Shown here: one piece after another, positions 17,440 through 27,179 of the stretch | Numbering within the stretch: position 1 is the first letter of the stretch | How the letters are laid out: each line of letters begins with the position of its first letter | Assembly (NCBI RefSeq): GCF_003148775.1 | Contig: NZ_QGGW01000007.1 | Span: forward strand, 1-64,000 | From: Roseicyclus mahoneyensis | GTDB lineage: Bacteria; Pseudomonadota; Alphaproteobacteria; Rhodobacterales; Rhodobacteraceae | Direction: 5' to 3' | Length of the DNA stretch: 64,000 nt | Notes under the pieces: model-generated | What the model saw: only the letters and a program-made list of their open reading frames with translations | What the model was told of the DNA's origin: nothing | Database searches by the model: none | Translations under genes and position numbers: made by a program

Positions 17440-18171
17440 TCAGTCGAGCCAGCGCCGCATCAGCCGCTCGAAGGCACCGGCAAAGAAGGTCAGCAGGTCG
17501 GTGCCCTGGCTTGGGCGGAACTGATGCGGGTCCTCGGACCCCATGACCAGCAGCGCGGGAAGGCGGCCGGGACCGAGGTTCAGCGCCATCAGCGCCTCGG
17601 ACTTGATCCAGACCGCATCGGCGCCAAAGATCATCGGGCTGCCGTCGCCGACCTGGCGCAGCGTCACCTGCCGGTGCGGCACGGCGCGCCCGCCGGTGAT
17701 GTAGCTTTCGACGAACCCGGGCGCGACGACGGTCAGCACATCCTCGAGCTTTTGCACATGGGGGGCTGCGGTGGCCGTCGCCTCGGCGCTTTCGAGAACG
17801 AGGCGCACCCGGTCGACCCGCAGCGTGCCCGCCACATCGGTGCCGAGCGCGCGCAGGAAGCCGGTGAACTCGGTCTGGTCCAGCAGCGTCAGGATCGCCC
17901 GGTGCAACTGGTTGGTACCCGCGAGGTTCTCATAGGCCGCAGCGATGACCGACCGGTGGGTATCCTCCAGCCGGTCCAGCCGGTTTTCCAGCCGCTCCAT
18001 CGCGATGCCACGCATGTCGACGATGTTGCCGCCCATCTGCCGGTCGTTGGCGGCGATCAGGGCGCGCATCAGGTCGCGGTCGTCAAGGATAAGGTCGGGA
18101 TCGGACATGATCCGGTCCCGCCAGTCGGCTTCGGCATAGGATGACAGATCGTCGGGTTCAACGCTGCTCAC
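17440..18171 (-). CDS. DUF484 family protein
   Basis: A 243-residue GAF-like protein of the DUF484 family. Recognisable features are the early segment DPDLILDDRDLMRALI, a short coiled region (ERLENRLDRLEDTHRSVI) and a C-terminal GAF-type half ending in GSEDPHQFRPSQGTDLLTFFAGAFERLMRRWL. Genes of this family are often placed directly before xerC, as here (one-base gap). Function unproven; a role connected with recombination or cell division is only suggested by context. The TalC/Fsa gene lies 52 bp upstream on the same strand. Confidence 0.88.
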   Translation of the reverse strand: MSSVEPDDLSSYAEADWRDRIMSDPDLILDDRDLMRALIAANDRQMGGNIVDMRGIAMERLENRLDRLEDTHRSVIAAAYENLAGTNQLHRAILTLLDQTEFTGFLRALGTDVAGTLRVDRVRLVLESAEATATAAPHVQKLEDVLTVVAPGFVESYITGGRAVPHRQVTLRQVGDGSPMIFGADAVWIKSEALMALNLGPGRLPALLVMGSEDPHQFRPSQGTDLLTFFAGAFERLMRRWLD

Positions 18172-18223
18172 GGGTGCTGCCCCTCTTGGTGTTTTTGTCG
18201 TTGTCCGCGACCTTACAGGAAAG

Positions 18224-18880
18224 TCACAGAATTTTCTGCCCCGTTTTTGTCCAATCTTTCAGGAAGGCGTCCAGCCCCTTGTCGGTCAACACATGATTGG
18301 CCATCGCTTTGATCACGGCAGGTGGCGCGGTGGCCACATCGGCACCCAGCAAAGCGGCCTCTTTCATGTGGTTGGCGGTGCGGACCGAGGCTGTGAGTAT
18401 CTCTGTGGGGAAATCGTAATTGTCATAGATCTGACGGATCTCCGCGATCAGTTCCATGCCGTCGATGTTGAGATCGTCCAAGCGCCCGACGAAGGGCGAG
18501 ATGAACGTGGCCCCCGCCTTGGCCGCCAGCAGCGCCTGGTTTGCGCTGAAACACAGCGTGACGTTGACCATGCGCCCTTCGCCGGTCAGCACCTTGCAGG
18601 CCTTCAGCCCGTCCCAGGTCAGCGGCACCTTGATGGCGATGTTGTCCGCGATCTTGGCCAGTTCGCGCCCCTCGGCAATCATGCCCTCGGCGTCCAGCGC
18701 CACAGTCTCGGCCGACACCGGGCGGCCCGGGATCATCGCGCAGATCTCGGCGGTGACCTCCTTGATGTCGCGGCCCGATTTGGCGATCAGCGAGGGGTTG
18801 GTAGTGACACCGTCGACCATTCCCAGATCGTTGAGTTCGCGGATCGCATCGACTTCGGCAGTATCCACAAAGAATTTCAT
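18224..18880 (-). CDS. transaldolase of the TalC/Fsa subfamily
   Basis: A 218-residue small transaldolase / fructose-6-phosphate aldolase. It starts [16 protein letters not shown] and has [15 protein letters not shown] (24-38) and [12 protein letters not shown] with Schiff-base lysine K84. The short length excludes the TalA/B type. These enzymes form decamers and transfer a dihydroxyacetone unit in the non-oxidative pentose phosphate pathway or cleave fructose-6-phosphate; sequence alone does not decide which. The gene diverges from priA over 75 bp. Confidence 0.92.
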   Translation of the reverse strand: MKFFVDTAEVDAIRELNDLGMVDGVTTNPSLIAKSGRDIKEVTAEICAMIPGRPVSAETVALDAEGMIAEGRELAKIADNIAIKVPLTWDGLKACKVLTGEGRMVNVTLCFSANQALLAAKAGATFISPFVGRLDDLNIDGMELIAEIRQIYDNYDFPTEILTASVRTANHMKEAALLGADVATAPPAVIKAMANHVLTDKGLDAFLKDWTKTGQKIL

Positions 18881-18955
18881 GGCGGCTCTTCCTTTCGGGC
18901 TGAGGTCATGGTGAGTTGGCCGTCTTCTATCGCAGCGACCCCCGGGCGAAAAGCC

Positions 18956-21148
18956 ATGAGTGACAGCTATTTCGACGAAGGCGCGCTGATCGGCGTCCTC
19001 ACGCCCGAGCCGCTGGACCGGGTGCTGGACTACCGCGCGCCCGAAGGCGGGTGCTGGCCGGGTGCCTTTGTCGAGGTGCCCTTGGGGCCGCGCAAGGTGC
19101 TTGGCGTGGTCTGGGGGCCGGGGCAGGGCGATTTCGACGCGTCGAAAATCCGCGCCGCGACCCGCGTTCTCGATGCCGCGCCGATGCGCGACGAGTTGCG
19201 GGTTTTTCTTGAAAAGGCAGGGGCCTACACCCTCACGCCGCTGTCGCAAATGCTGCGGCTTGCCACCCGTGTGCCGGGCCTGTCGGATCCGCCGTCGATG
19301 CGCAAGGTCTACCGGCTGGGTCATGCCACCCCCGCCAAGATGACCGATGCGCGGGCCCGGGTAATCGCGGTTCTGGTGGAGTATGGCGGCCTCGCCTTCA
19401 CGCTCAAGGAACTGGCCGATCTGGCAGGCGTCACCGCCTCCGTGGTCAAGGGGCTGGCCGCCCAAGGCGTGGTGGAGGAGGCCGACACCCCCCGCGACAC
19501 GCCCTTTCTGCCGCTCGACCCCGACCGTCCGGGCAAACCTTTGACGGATGACCAGCAGGCCGCCGCCGACGCCCTGCGCACCGCCATCACGTCCGGGCGC
19601 TACGGCACGACGCTGCTCAAGGGCGTGACCGGCTCGGGCAAGACCGAGGTCTATCTGGAGGCGGTGGCTGACTGCTTGCGACAGGGTCGTCAGGCGCTGG
19701 TGCTTTTGCCCGAAATCGCGCTGACCTCCGAGTTTCTCACGCGGGTCGAGGCGCGCTTTGGCGCCAAGCCCGCCGAATGGCATTCGGGCGTCACCATGAC
19801 CGAACGCCGCCGGACGTGGCGGATGGTGGGGCAGGGGCACGCGCAACTGGTCGTCGGCGCGCGCTCTGCGCTGTTCTTGCCGTTTCAGGATCTTGGCCTG
19901 ATCGTCGTGGATGAGGAACACGACACATCCTACAAGCAAGAAGAGGGCGCGCTTTATAATGCGCGCGACATGGCCGTGCTGCGCGCCTCGCTCAACGACG
20001 CGCAGGTGGTTCTGGCCTCGGCCACACCGTCGCTCGAGACTTGGGCCAATGCGCAGGCGGGCAAATACGCGCGCCTCGACCTGAGTGCGCGTTTCGGCAC
20101 CGCCGTCCTGCCCCAGATGCGCGCCATCGACATGCGGGCCGAGGATCTGCCGGGGCAGGCGTGGATTTCCCCTACTCTCAAGCGCGAGGTTTCACAGCGT
20201 CTGGACAAGGGCGAACAGTCCCTTCTCTTCCTCAATCGCCGCGGCTATGCCCCCGTCACACTCTGCAGGGCCTGCGGCGCGCAGGTCGGCTGCGACCATT
20301 GCGACGCGCGGATGGTCGAACACCGCTTCCAGAAGCGGCTGGTCTGTCACCAATGCGGCGAGACCAAACCCCTGCCCGAGGTCTGCCCGGCCTGCAACGT
20401 TTCGGGCAAGATGGCCGCCGTCGGCCCCGGCGTGGAACGCATCGCGGAGGAGGCCGCGCGCGTCTTTCCCGACGCGAAGCTGGCGATCCTGAGTTCCGAC
20501 CTCTTCGGCTCCGCCCGCGCCCTCAAGGCGCAGATCGAACAGATCGCATCGGGTGAGACTGACATCATCATCGGCACGCAACTCGTCGCCAAGGGGCACA
20601 ATTTCCCCCGCCTGACACTGGTAGGCGTGATCGACGCCGACCTCGGCCTGCAAGGCTCCGACCTGCGTGCCGCCGAGCGCACGTTCCAGCTGATGCGGCA
20701 AGTCTCGGGCCGCGCGGGCCGGGCAGAGGCACCGGGCGTGGCGCTCCTGCAAAGCTTCCAGCCCGAGCACCCGGTGGTCCGCGCCATCCTGAGCGGGGAC
20801 GAGGAAGGCTTCTGGCGGGCCGAGGCGGCGGAGCGCGAAGCGGCGGGCATGCCGCCCTATGGCCGGCTCGCGGGCATCATCATAAGTGCCGAGGATGCAG
20901 CGGCGGGCTTTGACCTCGGGACGCGGCTTGCCCGCAACGACCAGCCCATCCGCGACATCGGCGGCATCGTCTACGGCCCCGCACCCGCCCCCATTGCCCG
21001 CGTGCGCGGCCGCCACCGGGTGCGCCTGCTGGTCAAGGCCCCCAAGGGCGCGCCGCTGCAATCGGCCATCGCGCGCTGGATCTCGCCGGTAAAGGCATCT
21101 GCCAAACTGCGGCTATCGGTCGATATCGACCCGCAAAGCTTCTACTGA
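18956..21148 (+). CDS. priA: primosomal protein N' (replication restart helicase PriA)
   Basis: Superfamily 2 helicase that reloads the replisome at stalled forks. A 730-residue protein with an N-terminal DNA-binding domain (about 1-100), Walker A GVTGSGKT (223-230), Walker B DEEH (319-322), SATPS (355-359) and eight cysteines of the zinc region (about 437-480, CRAC...CDHC...CHQC...CPAC). Helicase motifs continue with [17 protein letters not shown] and QVSGRAGRA. The frame stays open upstream against the transaldolase gene, but [15 protein letters not shown] is the natural start. A weak hairpin (21150-21178) follows the stop. Confidence 0.96.
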   Translation: MSDSYFDEGALIGVLTPEPLDRVLDYRAPEGGCWPGAFVEVPLGPRKVLGVVWGPGQGDFDASKIRAATRVLDAAPMRDELRVFLEKAGAYTLTPLSQMLRLATRVPGLSDPPSMRKVYRLGHATPAKMTDARARVIAVLVEYGGLAFTLKELADLAGVTASVVKGLAAQGVVEEADTPRDTPFLPLDPDRPGKPLTDDQQAAADALRTAITSGRYGTTLLKGVTGSGKTEVYLEAVADCLRQGRQALVLLPEIALTSEFLTRVEARFGAKPAEWHSGVTMTERRRTWRMVGQGHAQLVVGARSALFLPFQDLGLIVVDEEHDTSYKQEEGALYNARDMAVLRASLNDAQVVLASATPSLETWANAQAGKYARLDLSARFGTAVLPQMRAIDMRAEDLPGQAWISPTLKREVSQRLDKGEQSLLFLNRRGYAPVTLCRACGAQVGCDHCDARMVEHRFQKRLVCHQCGETKPLPEVCPACNVSGKMAAVGPGVERIAEEAARVFPDAKLAILSSDLFGSARALKAQIEQIASGETDIIIGTQLVAKGHNFPRLTLVGVIDADLGLQGSDLRAAERTFQLMRQVSGRAGRAEAPGVALLQSFQPEHPVVRAILSGDEEGFWRAEAAEREAAGMPPYGRLAGIIISAEDAAAGFDLGTRLARNDQPIRDIGGIVYGPAPAPIARVRGRHRVRLLVKAPKGAPLQSAIARWISPVKASAKLRLSVDIDPQSFY

Positions 21149-21216
21149 TAGCGGTTTTCCACAGCGCAAAACCCCGCTAGGTAGACCCGATCAACTCCAA
21201 GCCTCCGGTGCATCCC

Positions 21217-22302
21217 ATGTCCGCCCCGATCCGCCCACAACCCGGCATCCTCGACATCGCGCTTTATCAGGGCGGGCAATCCGTGCTGGAGGGTCATGCC
21301 GAACCGCTCAAGCTCAGCTCGAACGAGAACCCCTTCGGCCCATCCCCCGCTGCGCTCAGGGCGATGGCAGCGGCGCTGGGCGACAGCCACCGCTACCCCT
21401 CGACCGACCACGCCACCCTCCGCGCCGCCATCGCAGAGGTGCATGGGCTGGATGCGGATCGCATCATCTGCGGCACAGGCTCGGACGAGATCATCCACCT
21501 GCTGTGCCAAGCCTATGTGGGCGAGGGGCTGGAGGTGATGCACACCGAGCACGGCTTTGCCATGTATCGCATCAGCGCGCTGGCTGCGGGCGCGACCCCG
21601 GTGGAGGTCCCCGAGCGCGACCGCGTCGTCGATGTGGGCGCGATTCTTGATCGTGCGGGGCCGGAGACCCGGCTGGTGTTCATCGCCAACCCCGCCAACC
21701 CTACCGCGACCTTCCTGCCCATGGATGCCCTGACCCGGCTGGCCGATGGTCTGCCCGAGACCTGTGTTCTTGTGCTCGACGGCGCTTATGCCGAGTTCGC
21801 GGAAGGGTATGACGGCGGCAAAGCGCTGGTCGAGGCACGGCAAAACGTCGTCATGATGCGCACCTTTTCAAAGGCTTACGGCCTTGGCGGCTTGCGCGTG
21901 GGGTATGGCTATGCGCCGCGCGACATCATCGATGTCCTCAACCGCATCCGCGGCCCCTTCAACCTTTCGGGCGTGGCCCTTGCGGGGGCAGAGGCCGCGG
22001 TGCGCGATCTGGATTGGGTCGCCAAGTGCCTGCAAGACAACGCAGAGGAACGCGCCCGGCTGACGGGCGGCTTGCGCCAGCTGGGCATCGCCTGCGACGA
22101 GAGTTTCGCCAATTTCGTCCTTGCCCGCTTTGCAGACGAGGCCGAGGCGCTGGCCGCCGACGCTTTCCTCAAGCGTCACGGCATCATCGTGCGCCACCCG
22201 AAAAACTACGGATTCCCTCAGGCGCTGCGCATCACCGTAGGTCGGCCCGAGGACAATTCCCGCGTGCTCGATGCGCTGGCCAGCTTCAAGGGGGCGGCAT
22301 GA
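21217..22302 (+). CDS. hisC: histidinol-phosphate aminotransferase
   Basis: PLP-dependent class I/II aminotransferase, 361 residues. It carries [13 protein letters not shown] (32-44), the cofactor region GTGSDEII (87-94), NPANPT (158-163), DGAYAEF and the PLP lysine K219 in [15 protein letters not shown]. It catalyses the glutamate-dependent step of histidine synthesis and in many Alphaproteobacteria also transaminates aromatic keto acids. Coupling to tyrC (four-base overlap) favours a part in tyrosine/phenylalanine synthesis here. A GTG nine bases upstream is a possible alternative start. Confidence 0.93.
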   Translation: MSAPIRPQPGILDIALYQGGQSVLEGHAEPLKLSSNENPFGPSPAALRAMAAALGDSHRYPSTDHATLRAAIAEVHGLDADRIICGTGSDEIIHLLCQAYVGEGLEVMHTEHGFAMYRISALAAGATPVEVPERDRVVDVGAILDRAGPETRLVFIANPANPTATFLPMDALTRLADGLPETCVLVLDGAYAEFAEGYDGGKALVEARQNVVMMRTFSKAYGLGGLRVGYGYAPRDIIDVLNRIRGPFNLSGVALAGAEAAVRDLDWVAKCLQDNAEERARLTGGLRQLGIACDESFANFVLARFADEAEALAADAFLKRHGIIVRHPKNYGFPQALRITVGRPEDNSRVLDALASFKGAA

Positions 22303-23234
22303 GCGCGCTTTACAACCGCGTCGCCCTGATCGGGCTTGGCCTGATCGCGGGCTCTATGGCGCATGCGATGCGGCGTGGCGGGCTGGCGGGGGAAATCGTG
22401 GGCACTGCCCGCTCCCCCGAAACCCGCTCCGTCGCGGCCGAGATCGGGCTGTGCGACCGCATCACCGAGACCGCGGCCGAGGCTGTGGCAGGTGCCGACC
22501 TTATCGTGCTTTGCGTCCCGCCCGGCGCCATGGGGGCGGTGGCCGCCGAGATCGGCCCCCTTCTGGCACCGGGCGCCACCGTGACCGATGTCGGATCGGT
22601 CAAGCGCGATGTCATCGCACAGGTCGGTCCCCATATTCCCGCAGGCGTCCATTTCGTGCCGGGCCATCCGCTCGCGGGCACGGAACATTCCGGGCCGCGC
22701 GCGGGCTTCGCGGAGCTGTTTGACAACCGCTATGTCCTGCTGACCCCCGAACCGGGCACGGATGCCGCCGCAATCGCCCGCCTGCGCGCGCTTTGGGAAG
22801 CCTGCGGCGCCCGGGTCGAGGAGATGGACGCCGATCACCACGACCTTGTGCTGGCCGTGACCAGCCACACGCCGCACCTGATCGCCTATACGATGGTGGG
22901 CGTGGCCGACGACCTGCGCCGCGTCACCGACAGCGAGGTCATCAAGTATTCCGCCGCCGGTTTCCGCGACTTCACGCGCATCGCCGCCTCCGACCCGACC
23001 ATGTGGCGCGACGTGTTCTTGACCAACAAGGATGCGACGCTGGAAATCCTCGGCCGATTCACTGAGGAACTCTTCGCCCTTCAGCGCGCGATAAGGCGCG
23101 GCGATGGCGATCACCTGCACGCCTATTTCACCCGTACCCGCGCGATCCGACGAGGGATCATCGAGGCCGGGCAGGATACCGACGCCCCCGATTTCGGCCG
23201 CTCCAAGCCCAAGCGCGAGGTGCCCGGCGCGTGA
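22299..23234 (+). CDS. tyrC: prephenate / arogenate (cyclohexadienyl) dehydrogenase
   Basis: NAD(P)-dependent dehydrogenase of tyrosine synthesis, 311 residues. The Rossmann loop [10 protein letters not shown] is at 12-21; the catalytic region is [15 protein letters not shown], and [12 protein letters not shown] with [15 protein letters not shown] is the helical dimer domain. No chorismate mutase or ACT domain is fused. The start overlaps the hisC stop (ATGA), so translation is coupled. Arogenate and prephenate specificity cannot be separated by eye. Confidence 0.93.
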   Translation: MSALYNRVALIGLGLIAGSMAHAMRRGGLAGEIVGTARSPETRSVAAEIGLCDRITETAAEAVAGADLIVLCVPPGAMGAVAAEIGPLLAPGATVTDVGSVKRDVIAQVGPHIPAGVHFVPGHPLAGTEHSGPRAGFAELFDNRYVLLTPEPGTDAAAIARLRALWEACGARVEEMDADHHDLVLAVTSHTPHLIAYTMVGVADDLRRVTDSEVIKYSAAGFRDFTRIAASDPTMWRDVFLTNKDATLEILGRFTEELFALQRAIRRGDGDHLHAYFTRTRAIRRGIIEAGQDTDAPDFGRSKPKREVPGA

Positions 23235-24211
23235 AGGCATGGGCCGGAACCATGGCCGCCTGCGTGGCTGTCTTGTGTGCCGCGACGGTTGCGGCAGACC
23301 CCGTGGACAGCTCGCCCAGACCGGCCCTGCGCCCCGGGCCGCCCGCCGTCGCAGCCGCCCAAGCACCGACTGTTGCGCGAGTCGTGGTGGCAGGCAGCGC
23401 GCAGGCACCCCGTGCAGCCCTCCGGCCCGTCCTCCGGCCCAGCGGCCCGGTTGCGACGGAGCCGGCACCGGCCCAAGCCCAATCCGCCGTCCCCGCCCAG
23501 CCTGCCCCGCCGCCCTCCGCCACCCTGCCCGATGCGCTTGCAGGGCTGGTGTTCAACGGCGGCGTCGCGTCGCAATTCGCCCTTGCGCAATCGCCGCGCC
23601 CGGCCCTGCGACCGGATGGGTTGGAACAGCGGGTGGCCGCGGCCACGACCGCGACACGACCGGGCCGCACCCAACCCTCTGGCAGCGGCGGTCAATTGTG
23701 CGGCGTTCCGGGCCTTGTCGGAGAAAGGCTGGAGCCGATCACCGTGCGCGGCAGCGCCTGCGGCATCGCCGAACCCGTGCGTCTGCGCGCCGTCGACGGG
23801 ATCGCGATGAGCACGCCCGCCACGGTCAATTGCAACACCGCCCGCGCGCTTCAGACATGGGTGCAACGCAGCGTGGTTCCCAGCGTGGGACGCACCGGAG
23901 GCGGAGTGTCATCGCTGCGGGTCGTCGCATCCTACGCCTGCCGGACGCGCAACAACCAGCCCGGCGCGCGGGTGTCGGAACATGGCCGGGGCAATGCGAT
24001 CGACATCGCAGGCATCGGGCTGGCCGACGGGTCCGAGCTGACGGTCCTGACCGGTTGGCGCGACCGCCGTCAGGGCCAGATCCTGCGCGCGATGCACAGC
24101 GGTGCGTGCGGGCCCTTTGGGACGGTGTTGGGGCCCAATGCGGACCGTTTCCATCAAGATCACTTTCATCTGGATGTGGCCACGCACCGGTCCGGCACCT
24201 ATTGCCGTTAG
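23231..24211 (+). CDS. extensin-like family protein, exported
   Basis: A 326-residue secreted or periplasmic protein starting with GTG overlapping the tyrC stop (GTGA). Residues 1-22 look like a signal peptide. About 25-125 is a Pro/Ala-rich low-complexity linker with PRPALRP-type repeats, probably spanning cell wall or periplasm. The C-terminal domain (about 150-326) has CGVPGL, YACRTRNNQPGARVSEHGRG and FHQDHFHLDV, matching the extensin-like C-terminal family, which resembles D,D-peptidase or VanY-like metal sites (H in SEHGRG, D in AIDIAG, H in FHLD). Probably acts on the cell wall; no proof. Confidence 0.88.
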   Translation: MKAWAGTMAACVAVLCAATVAADPVDSSPRPALRPGPPAVAAAQAPTVARVVVAGSAQAPRAALRPVLRPSGPVATEPAPAQAQSAVPAQPAPPPSATLPDALAGLVFNGGVASQFALAQSPRPALRPDGLEQRVAAATTATRPGRTQPSGSGGQLCGVPGLVGERLEPITVRGSACGIAEPVRLRAVDGIAMSTPATVNCNTARALQTWVQRSVVPSVGRTGGGVSSLRVVASYACRTRNNQPGARVSEHGRGNAIDIAGIGLADGSELTVLTGWRDRRQGQILRAMHSGACGPFGTVLGPNADRFHQDHFHLDVATHRSGTYCR

Positions 24212-25209
24212 CGCAGGCGCAGCCGTGGCGCGTCGCCCACCGGCAGCGGGCCGAAATACATGAAGCCGGCGTCCAGCCGCAGCGTCACGTCCAGATCCTC
24301 GCGCCGGCCCGACAGACCCGCAAGAAACCCCAGCGCGGTCTCGACCGAGCGCCGCATGCTCGCCCCCAGCGCGCCCGAGCGTTCGGCCATGTCCAGCATC
24401 GCGGGCCAGTTTTGCGCCCGGATCGCCACCTCGCCCGTCGCGCGGCCCTCGGCATCCACATCGACCGCACCGGACAGGCGCAACATCAGATCGCCCCATT
24501 CGGCCCGTGCCTCCGACAGGTCGATGCGGGTGGGCTGCGGGCGCCTCACCTCGAGCGCTGACAGGTCCCATGGCCGGTCAAAGGTCACCACCGCCTCCGA
24601 CAGCGCCACGGGGATCGCCGCAGGCATCACGCCCGCTGGGTCGAGCAGTCGGGCCACATCCTCGGGCGGGGTAAGGTCGCTGGCCCTGAACGAGATCGTA
24701 TAGGTAGCGTCGGTGTCGGTCTGGCGGATCATGCTCAACTGCCCCTCGGCCAGATGGCTGCGCCAGCCAGCGGTGCTTTCGATGGCCAGATCGCGCATCC
24801 GCGTCTGCGAGGCATCGAGCGCCAGATTGGCCGCGGGGCGCAGATCCAGCACCGAGGCCAGATCGGCCGCGCTGATGGTCAGGCGCTCATGGGGCGAGGC
24901 AAGGCTGTGGCTGGGCGGCCAGATCGCCTCGATCCGCCCCGGATCGAGCGTGGCTTGCCGCAAGGTGAAGGACGGGGCCGACCAGACCAGCCCCGTGGCC
25001 GGATCGGCCAACGTCAGGTCGGTGAAGGCGGTCACGAATTGTGCCGGAAAGCCCGTCACGCCCACATCGGCGCGGGTGACCACCCAGCCTTCGGCCTCGC
25101 GGGCATCCAGCCATCCGGTCACTGCCCGTTCCGTCAAGGCGGCCCAGCCGAACCAAGCGCCCGAGGCAAGCGTCGCCAAAACCAGCAGTGCCGCAAACAG
25201 CCGTTTCAT
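24208..25209 (-). CDS. DUF2125 family exported protein
   Basis: A 333-residue protein with an N-terminal signal or anchor (MKRLFAALLVLATLASGAW) followed by a beta-rich region typical of DUF2125, a family common in Alphaproteobacteria. Representative pieces are VTRADVGVTGFPAQF and LTLADPATGLVWSAP. It resembles a shortened AsmA-like beta domain in style. No catalytic residues are evident. It overlaps the convergent extensin-like gene by four bases and diverges from the ChaC-like gene over 80 bp. Function unknown; envelope location is likely. Confidence 0.85.
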   Translation of the reverse strand: MKRLFAALLVLATLASGAWFGWAALTERAVTGWLDAREAEGWVVTRADVGVTGFPAQFVTAFTDLTLADPATGLVWSAPSFTLRQATLDPGRIEAIWPPSHSLASPHERLTISAADLASVLDLRPAANLALDASQTRMRDLAIESTAGWRSHLAEGQLSMIRQTDTDATYTISFRASDLTPPEDVARLLDPAGVMPAAIPVALSEAVVTFDRPWDLSALEVRRPQPTRIDLSEARAEWGDLMLRLSGAVDVDAEGRATGEVAIRAQNWPAMLDMAERSGALGASMRRSVETALGFLAGLSGRREDLDVTLRLDAGFMYFGPLPVGDAPRLRLR

Positions 25210-25289
25210 GCCACATCCCCTACCGTCTTGACGCCCGTCCCGCTATAGCGCCGTGCAAGGTGGCTGACCATGCAAGAGGCGACGGGCAA

Positions 25290-25826
25290 ATGGGCGATCT
25301 TTGGGTCTTTGGATACGGATCGCTTTTGTGGAACCCCGGCTTTGTGGTGGCCGAGACGCGGGTGGCGCGGTTGCACGACTGGCGTCGCAGTTTCTGCATG
25401 TCCTCGATCCACCACCGCGGCACGCGCGATGCGCCGGGCCTTGTGCTGGCGCTCGATCATGCGCCGGGCGCGGTCTGCCACGGCATCGCCTTTCGCGTGG
25501 AGGCCGGTCATGCACAGGACACGCTGGGCTACCTGCGCGACCGCGAACTGATCTCCTCCGCCTATCTCGAGACGCGACAGGAGGTGGAGCTTGCCCAAGG
25601 CGGGCGGCAGGCCGAGGTCCTGACCTATGTCATCGACCCCGCGCATGAGCAGTATTGCACCCTGCCGCTGGAGGATCAGGCGCAGATCATCGCGCGCGCG
25701 GTGGGCGGGCGGGGGCCGAACGACGAATACCTCACTAATACCGCGACCCATCTGCATGCGTTGGGCCTACCCGACCCGGATCTCGACTGGCTGGTCGCCC
25801 GTGTGCGCCAGATCAAGGCGGGCTGA
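25290..25826 (+). CDS. gamma-glutamylcyclotransferase, ChaC family
   Basis: A 178-residue cytosolic protein starting MGDLWVFGYGSLLWNPGF. The nucleotide-independent G-Y-G-S-L loop (8-12) with W14 and P16 is the hallmark of ChaC-type gamma-glutamylcyclotransferases, which split glutathione into 5-oxoproline and Cys-Gly. RVARLHDWRRSFCMSS and HRGTRDAPGLVLAL follow as in the family. The frame is open upstream, but this ATG gives the conserved N-terminus. The next gene starts 87 bp downstream. Confidence 0.9.
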   Translation: MGDLWVFGYGSLLWNPGFVVAETRVARLHDWRRSFCMSSIHHRGTRDAPGLVLALDHAPGAVCHGIAFRVEAGHAQDTLGYLRDRELISSAYLETRQEVELAQGGRQAEVLTYVIDPAHEQYCTLPLEDQAQIIARAVGGRGPNDEYLTNTATHLHALGLPDPDLDWLVARVRQIKAG

Positions 25827-25913
25827 GGGCGGCGCGGGCGCATTGCGCCATTGGCTTATGCACGCAGCGCTTGTAGATTGACCGCAGGCAACATCAAGAA
25901 CCGGGCCGGAGCC

Positions 25914-27173
25914 ATGGCGAGCAGAGCAGACACGGGCGCCCCGGCGCAAGGGCCGCGCATGACGCGCACCACGCCGCAGGGGCCGCGCATCACGCGACCG
26001 ACACAGCAGATCGTCTTGATGCTGATCATCTGCGCTGCGGTCGCGGCGGGCGGCGTGCTGGTCTGGCCGCAGGTGCAGCCCGTTTTCCTTGCCTCGCCCT
26101 ATCTCAACGGCACCATCGGCGTCGTGTTCATCGTCGGCGTGCTGGCCTGTTTCTTTCAGGTGTTCCAGCTGTTTTCCTCGGTCGCCTGGATCGAGGCGCT
26201 GGCCGGCACTGCCCCGCAAGACGCCACCGAACGCCCGCCGCGCCTGCTGGCGGCGATGACCGGCATCGCACGGGTGCGGGGCCGCGGCCTTCAGGTCACG
26301 GGACCCGCGGCGCGCTCGATGCTCGACAGTGTCGGTGCCCGGATGGAGGAAAGCCGCGACATCACGCGCTACATCGCCAACCTGCTGATCTTTCTAGGGC
26401 TTCTGGGCACCTTCTTTGGTCTGGCAACCACCATTCCCGCCGTGGTCGATACCATCCGCTCGTTGCAACCGGGCGAGGGTGAGGCGAGCGTGGCCGTCTT
26501 TGGCCGGCTGATGGACGGGCTCGAGGATCAGCTGGGCGGCATGGGCACGGCCTTTGCCTCCTCGCTTCTGGGCCTTGCGGGCTCGCTGGTCGTAGGCCTG
26601 CTGGAGCTTTATGCGGGGCACGGCCAGAACCGGTTTTACCGCGAGCTTGAGGAATGGCTGGCCTCGATCACCCGGGTCAGCTTCGCCAGTGGCGAGGGCG
26701 AGGGGGGCGGCGTCGATCGCAACGCCATCGCCACGGTGCTCGACCACATGGTCGACCAGATGGAAACGCTGCAATCGCTCTTCACCCAGTCCGAGACCCG
26801 CCGCAGCGCGACCGAGGACCGGATGCTGCGGCTGGCGCAAGCGGTTGAGGGGTTGACCACGAAATTGGGGCCCGGACCCGTTGCTGCGACCGAACGTCTG
26901 GCCGAAGCACAAGAGCGTCTGAGCCAAGTGCTCGAGGAAGGCCAGCGCGGCGGCGGCATCGACGACGAAAGCCGGATGCGCCTGCGGTCCATCGACGTGC
27001 AACTGCTCAAGATCTACGAGGATCTGGGCGCAAGTCGCAATGACGAGGTGATGGCGCTGCGCGGCGATCTGAACGAGCTGACGACAGCGATCCGCGATCT
27101 GGTCAACGCCGCCCGCGCGCCTGCCCGTCGCCCGCAGCCCGCCCCCCCGCCCCCCGTCCAAAGCGGGGAGTGA
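25914..27173 (+). CDS. MotA/TolQ/ExbB-like proton channel protein
   Basis: A 419-residue inner-membrane protein. Hydrophobic segments are at about 33-52, 61-84, 163-190 (LLIFLGLLGTFFGLATTIPAV) and 217-240 (FASSLLGLAGSLVVGLLEL); the last two with the GTFFGL and SLLGL turns match the MotA/TolQ/ExbB domain. The C-terminal third (about 265-400) is cytoplasmic, helical and charged. The next gene, six bases downstream, encodes a MotB/OmpA-like partner, so this is the ring component of a stator-type complex using ion flow. It is too large and tailed for plain TolQ/ExbB and lacks flagellar neighbours. Confidence 0.82.
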   Translation: MASRADTGAPAQGPRMTRTTPQGPRITRPTQQIVLMLIICAAVAAGGVLVWPQVQPVFLASPYLNGTIGVVFIVGVLACFFQVFQLFSSVAWIEALAGTAPQDATERPPRLLAAMTGIARVRGRGLQVTGPAARSMLDSVGARMEESRDITRYIANLLIFLGLLGTFFGLATTIPAVVDTIRSLQPGEGEASVAVFGRLMDGLEDQLGGMGTAFASSLLGLAGSLVVGLLELYAGHGQNRFYRELEEWLASITRVSFASGEGEGGGVDRNAIATVLDHMVDQMETLQSLFTQSETRRSATEDRMLRLAQAVEGLTTKLGPGPVAATERLAEAQERLSQVLEEGQRGGGIDDESRMRLRSIDVQLLKIYEDLGASRNDEVMALRGDLNELTTAIRDLVNAARAPARRPQPAPPPPVQSGE

Positions 27174-27179
27174 CCCGCG

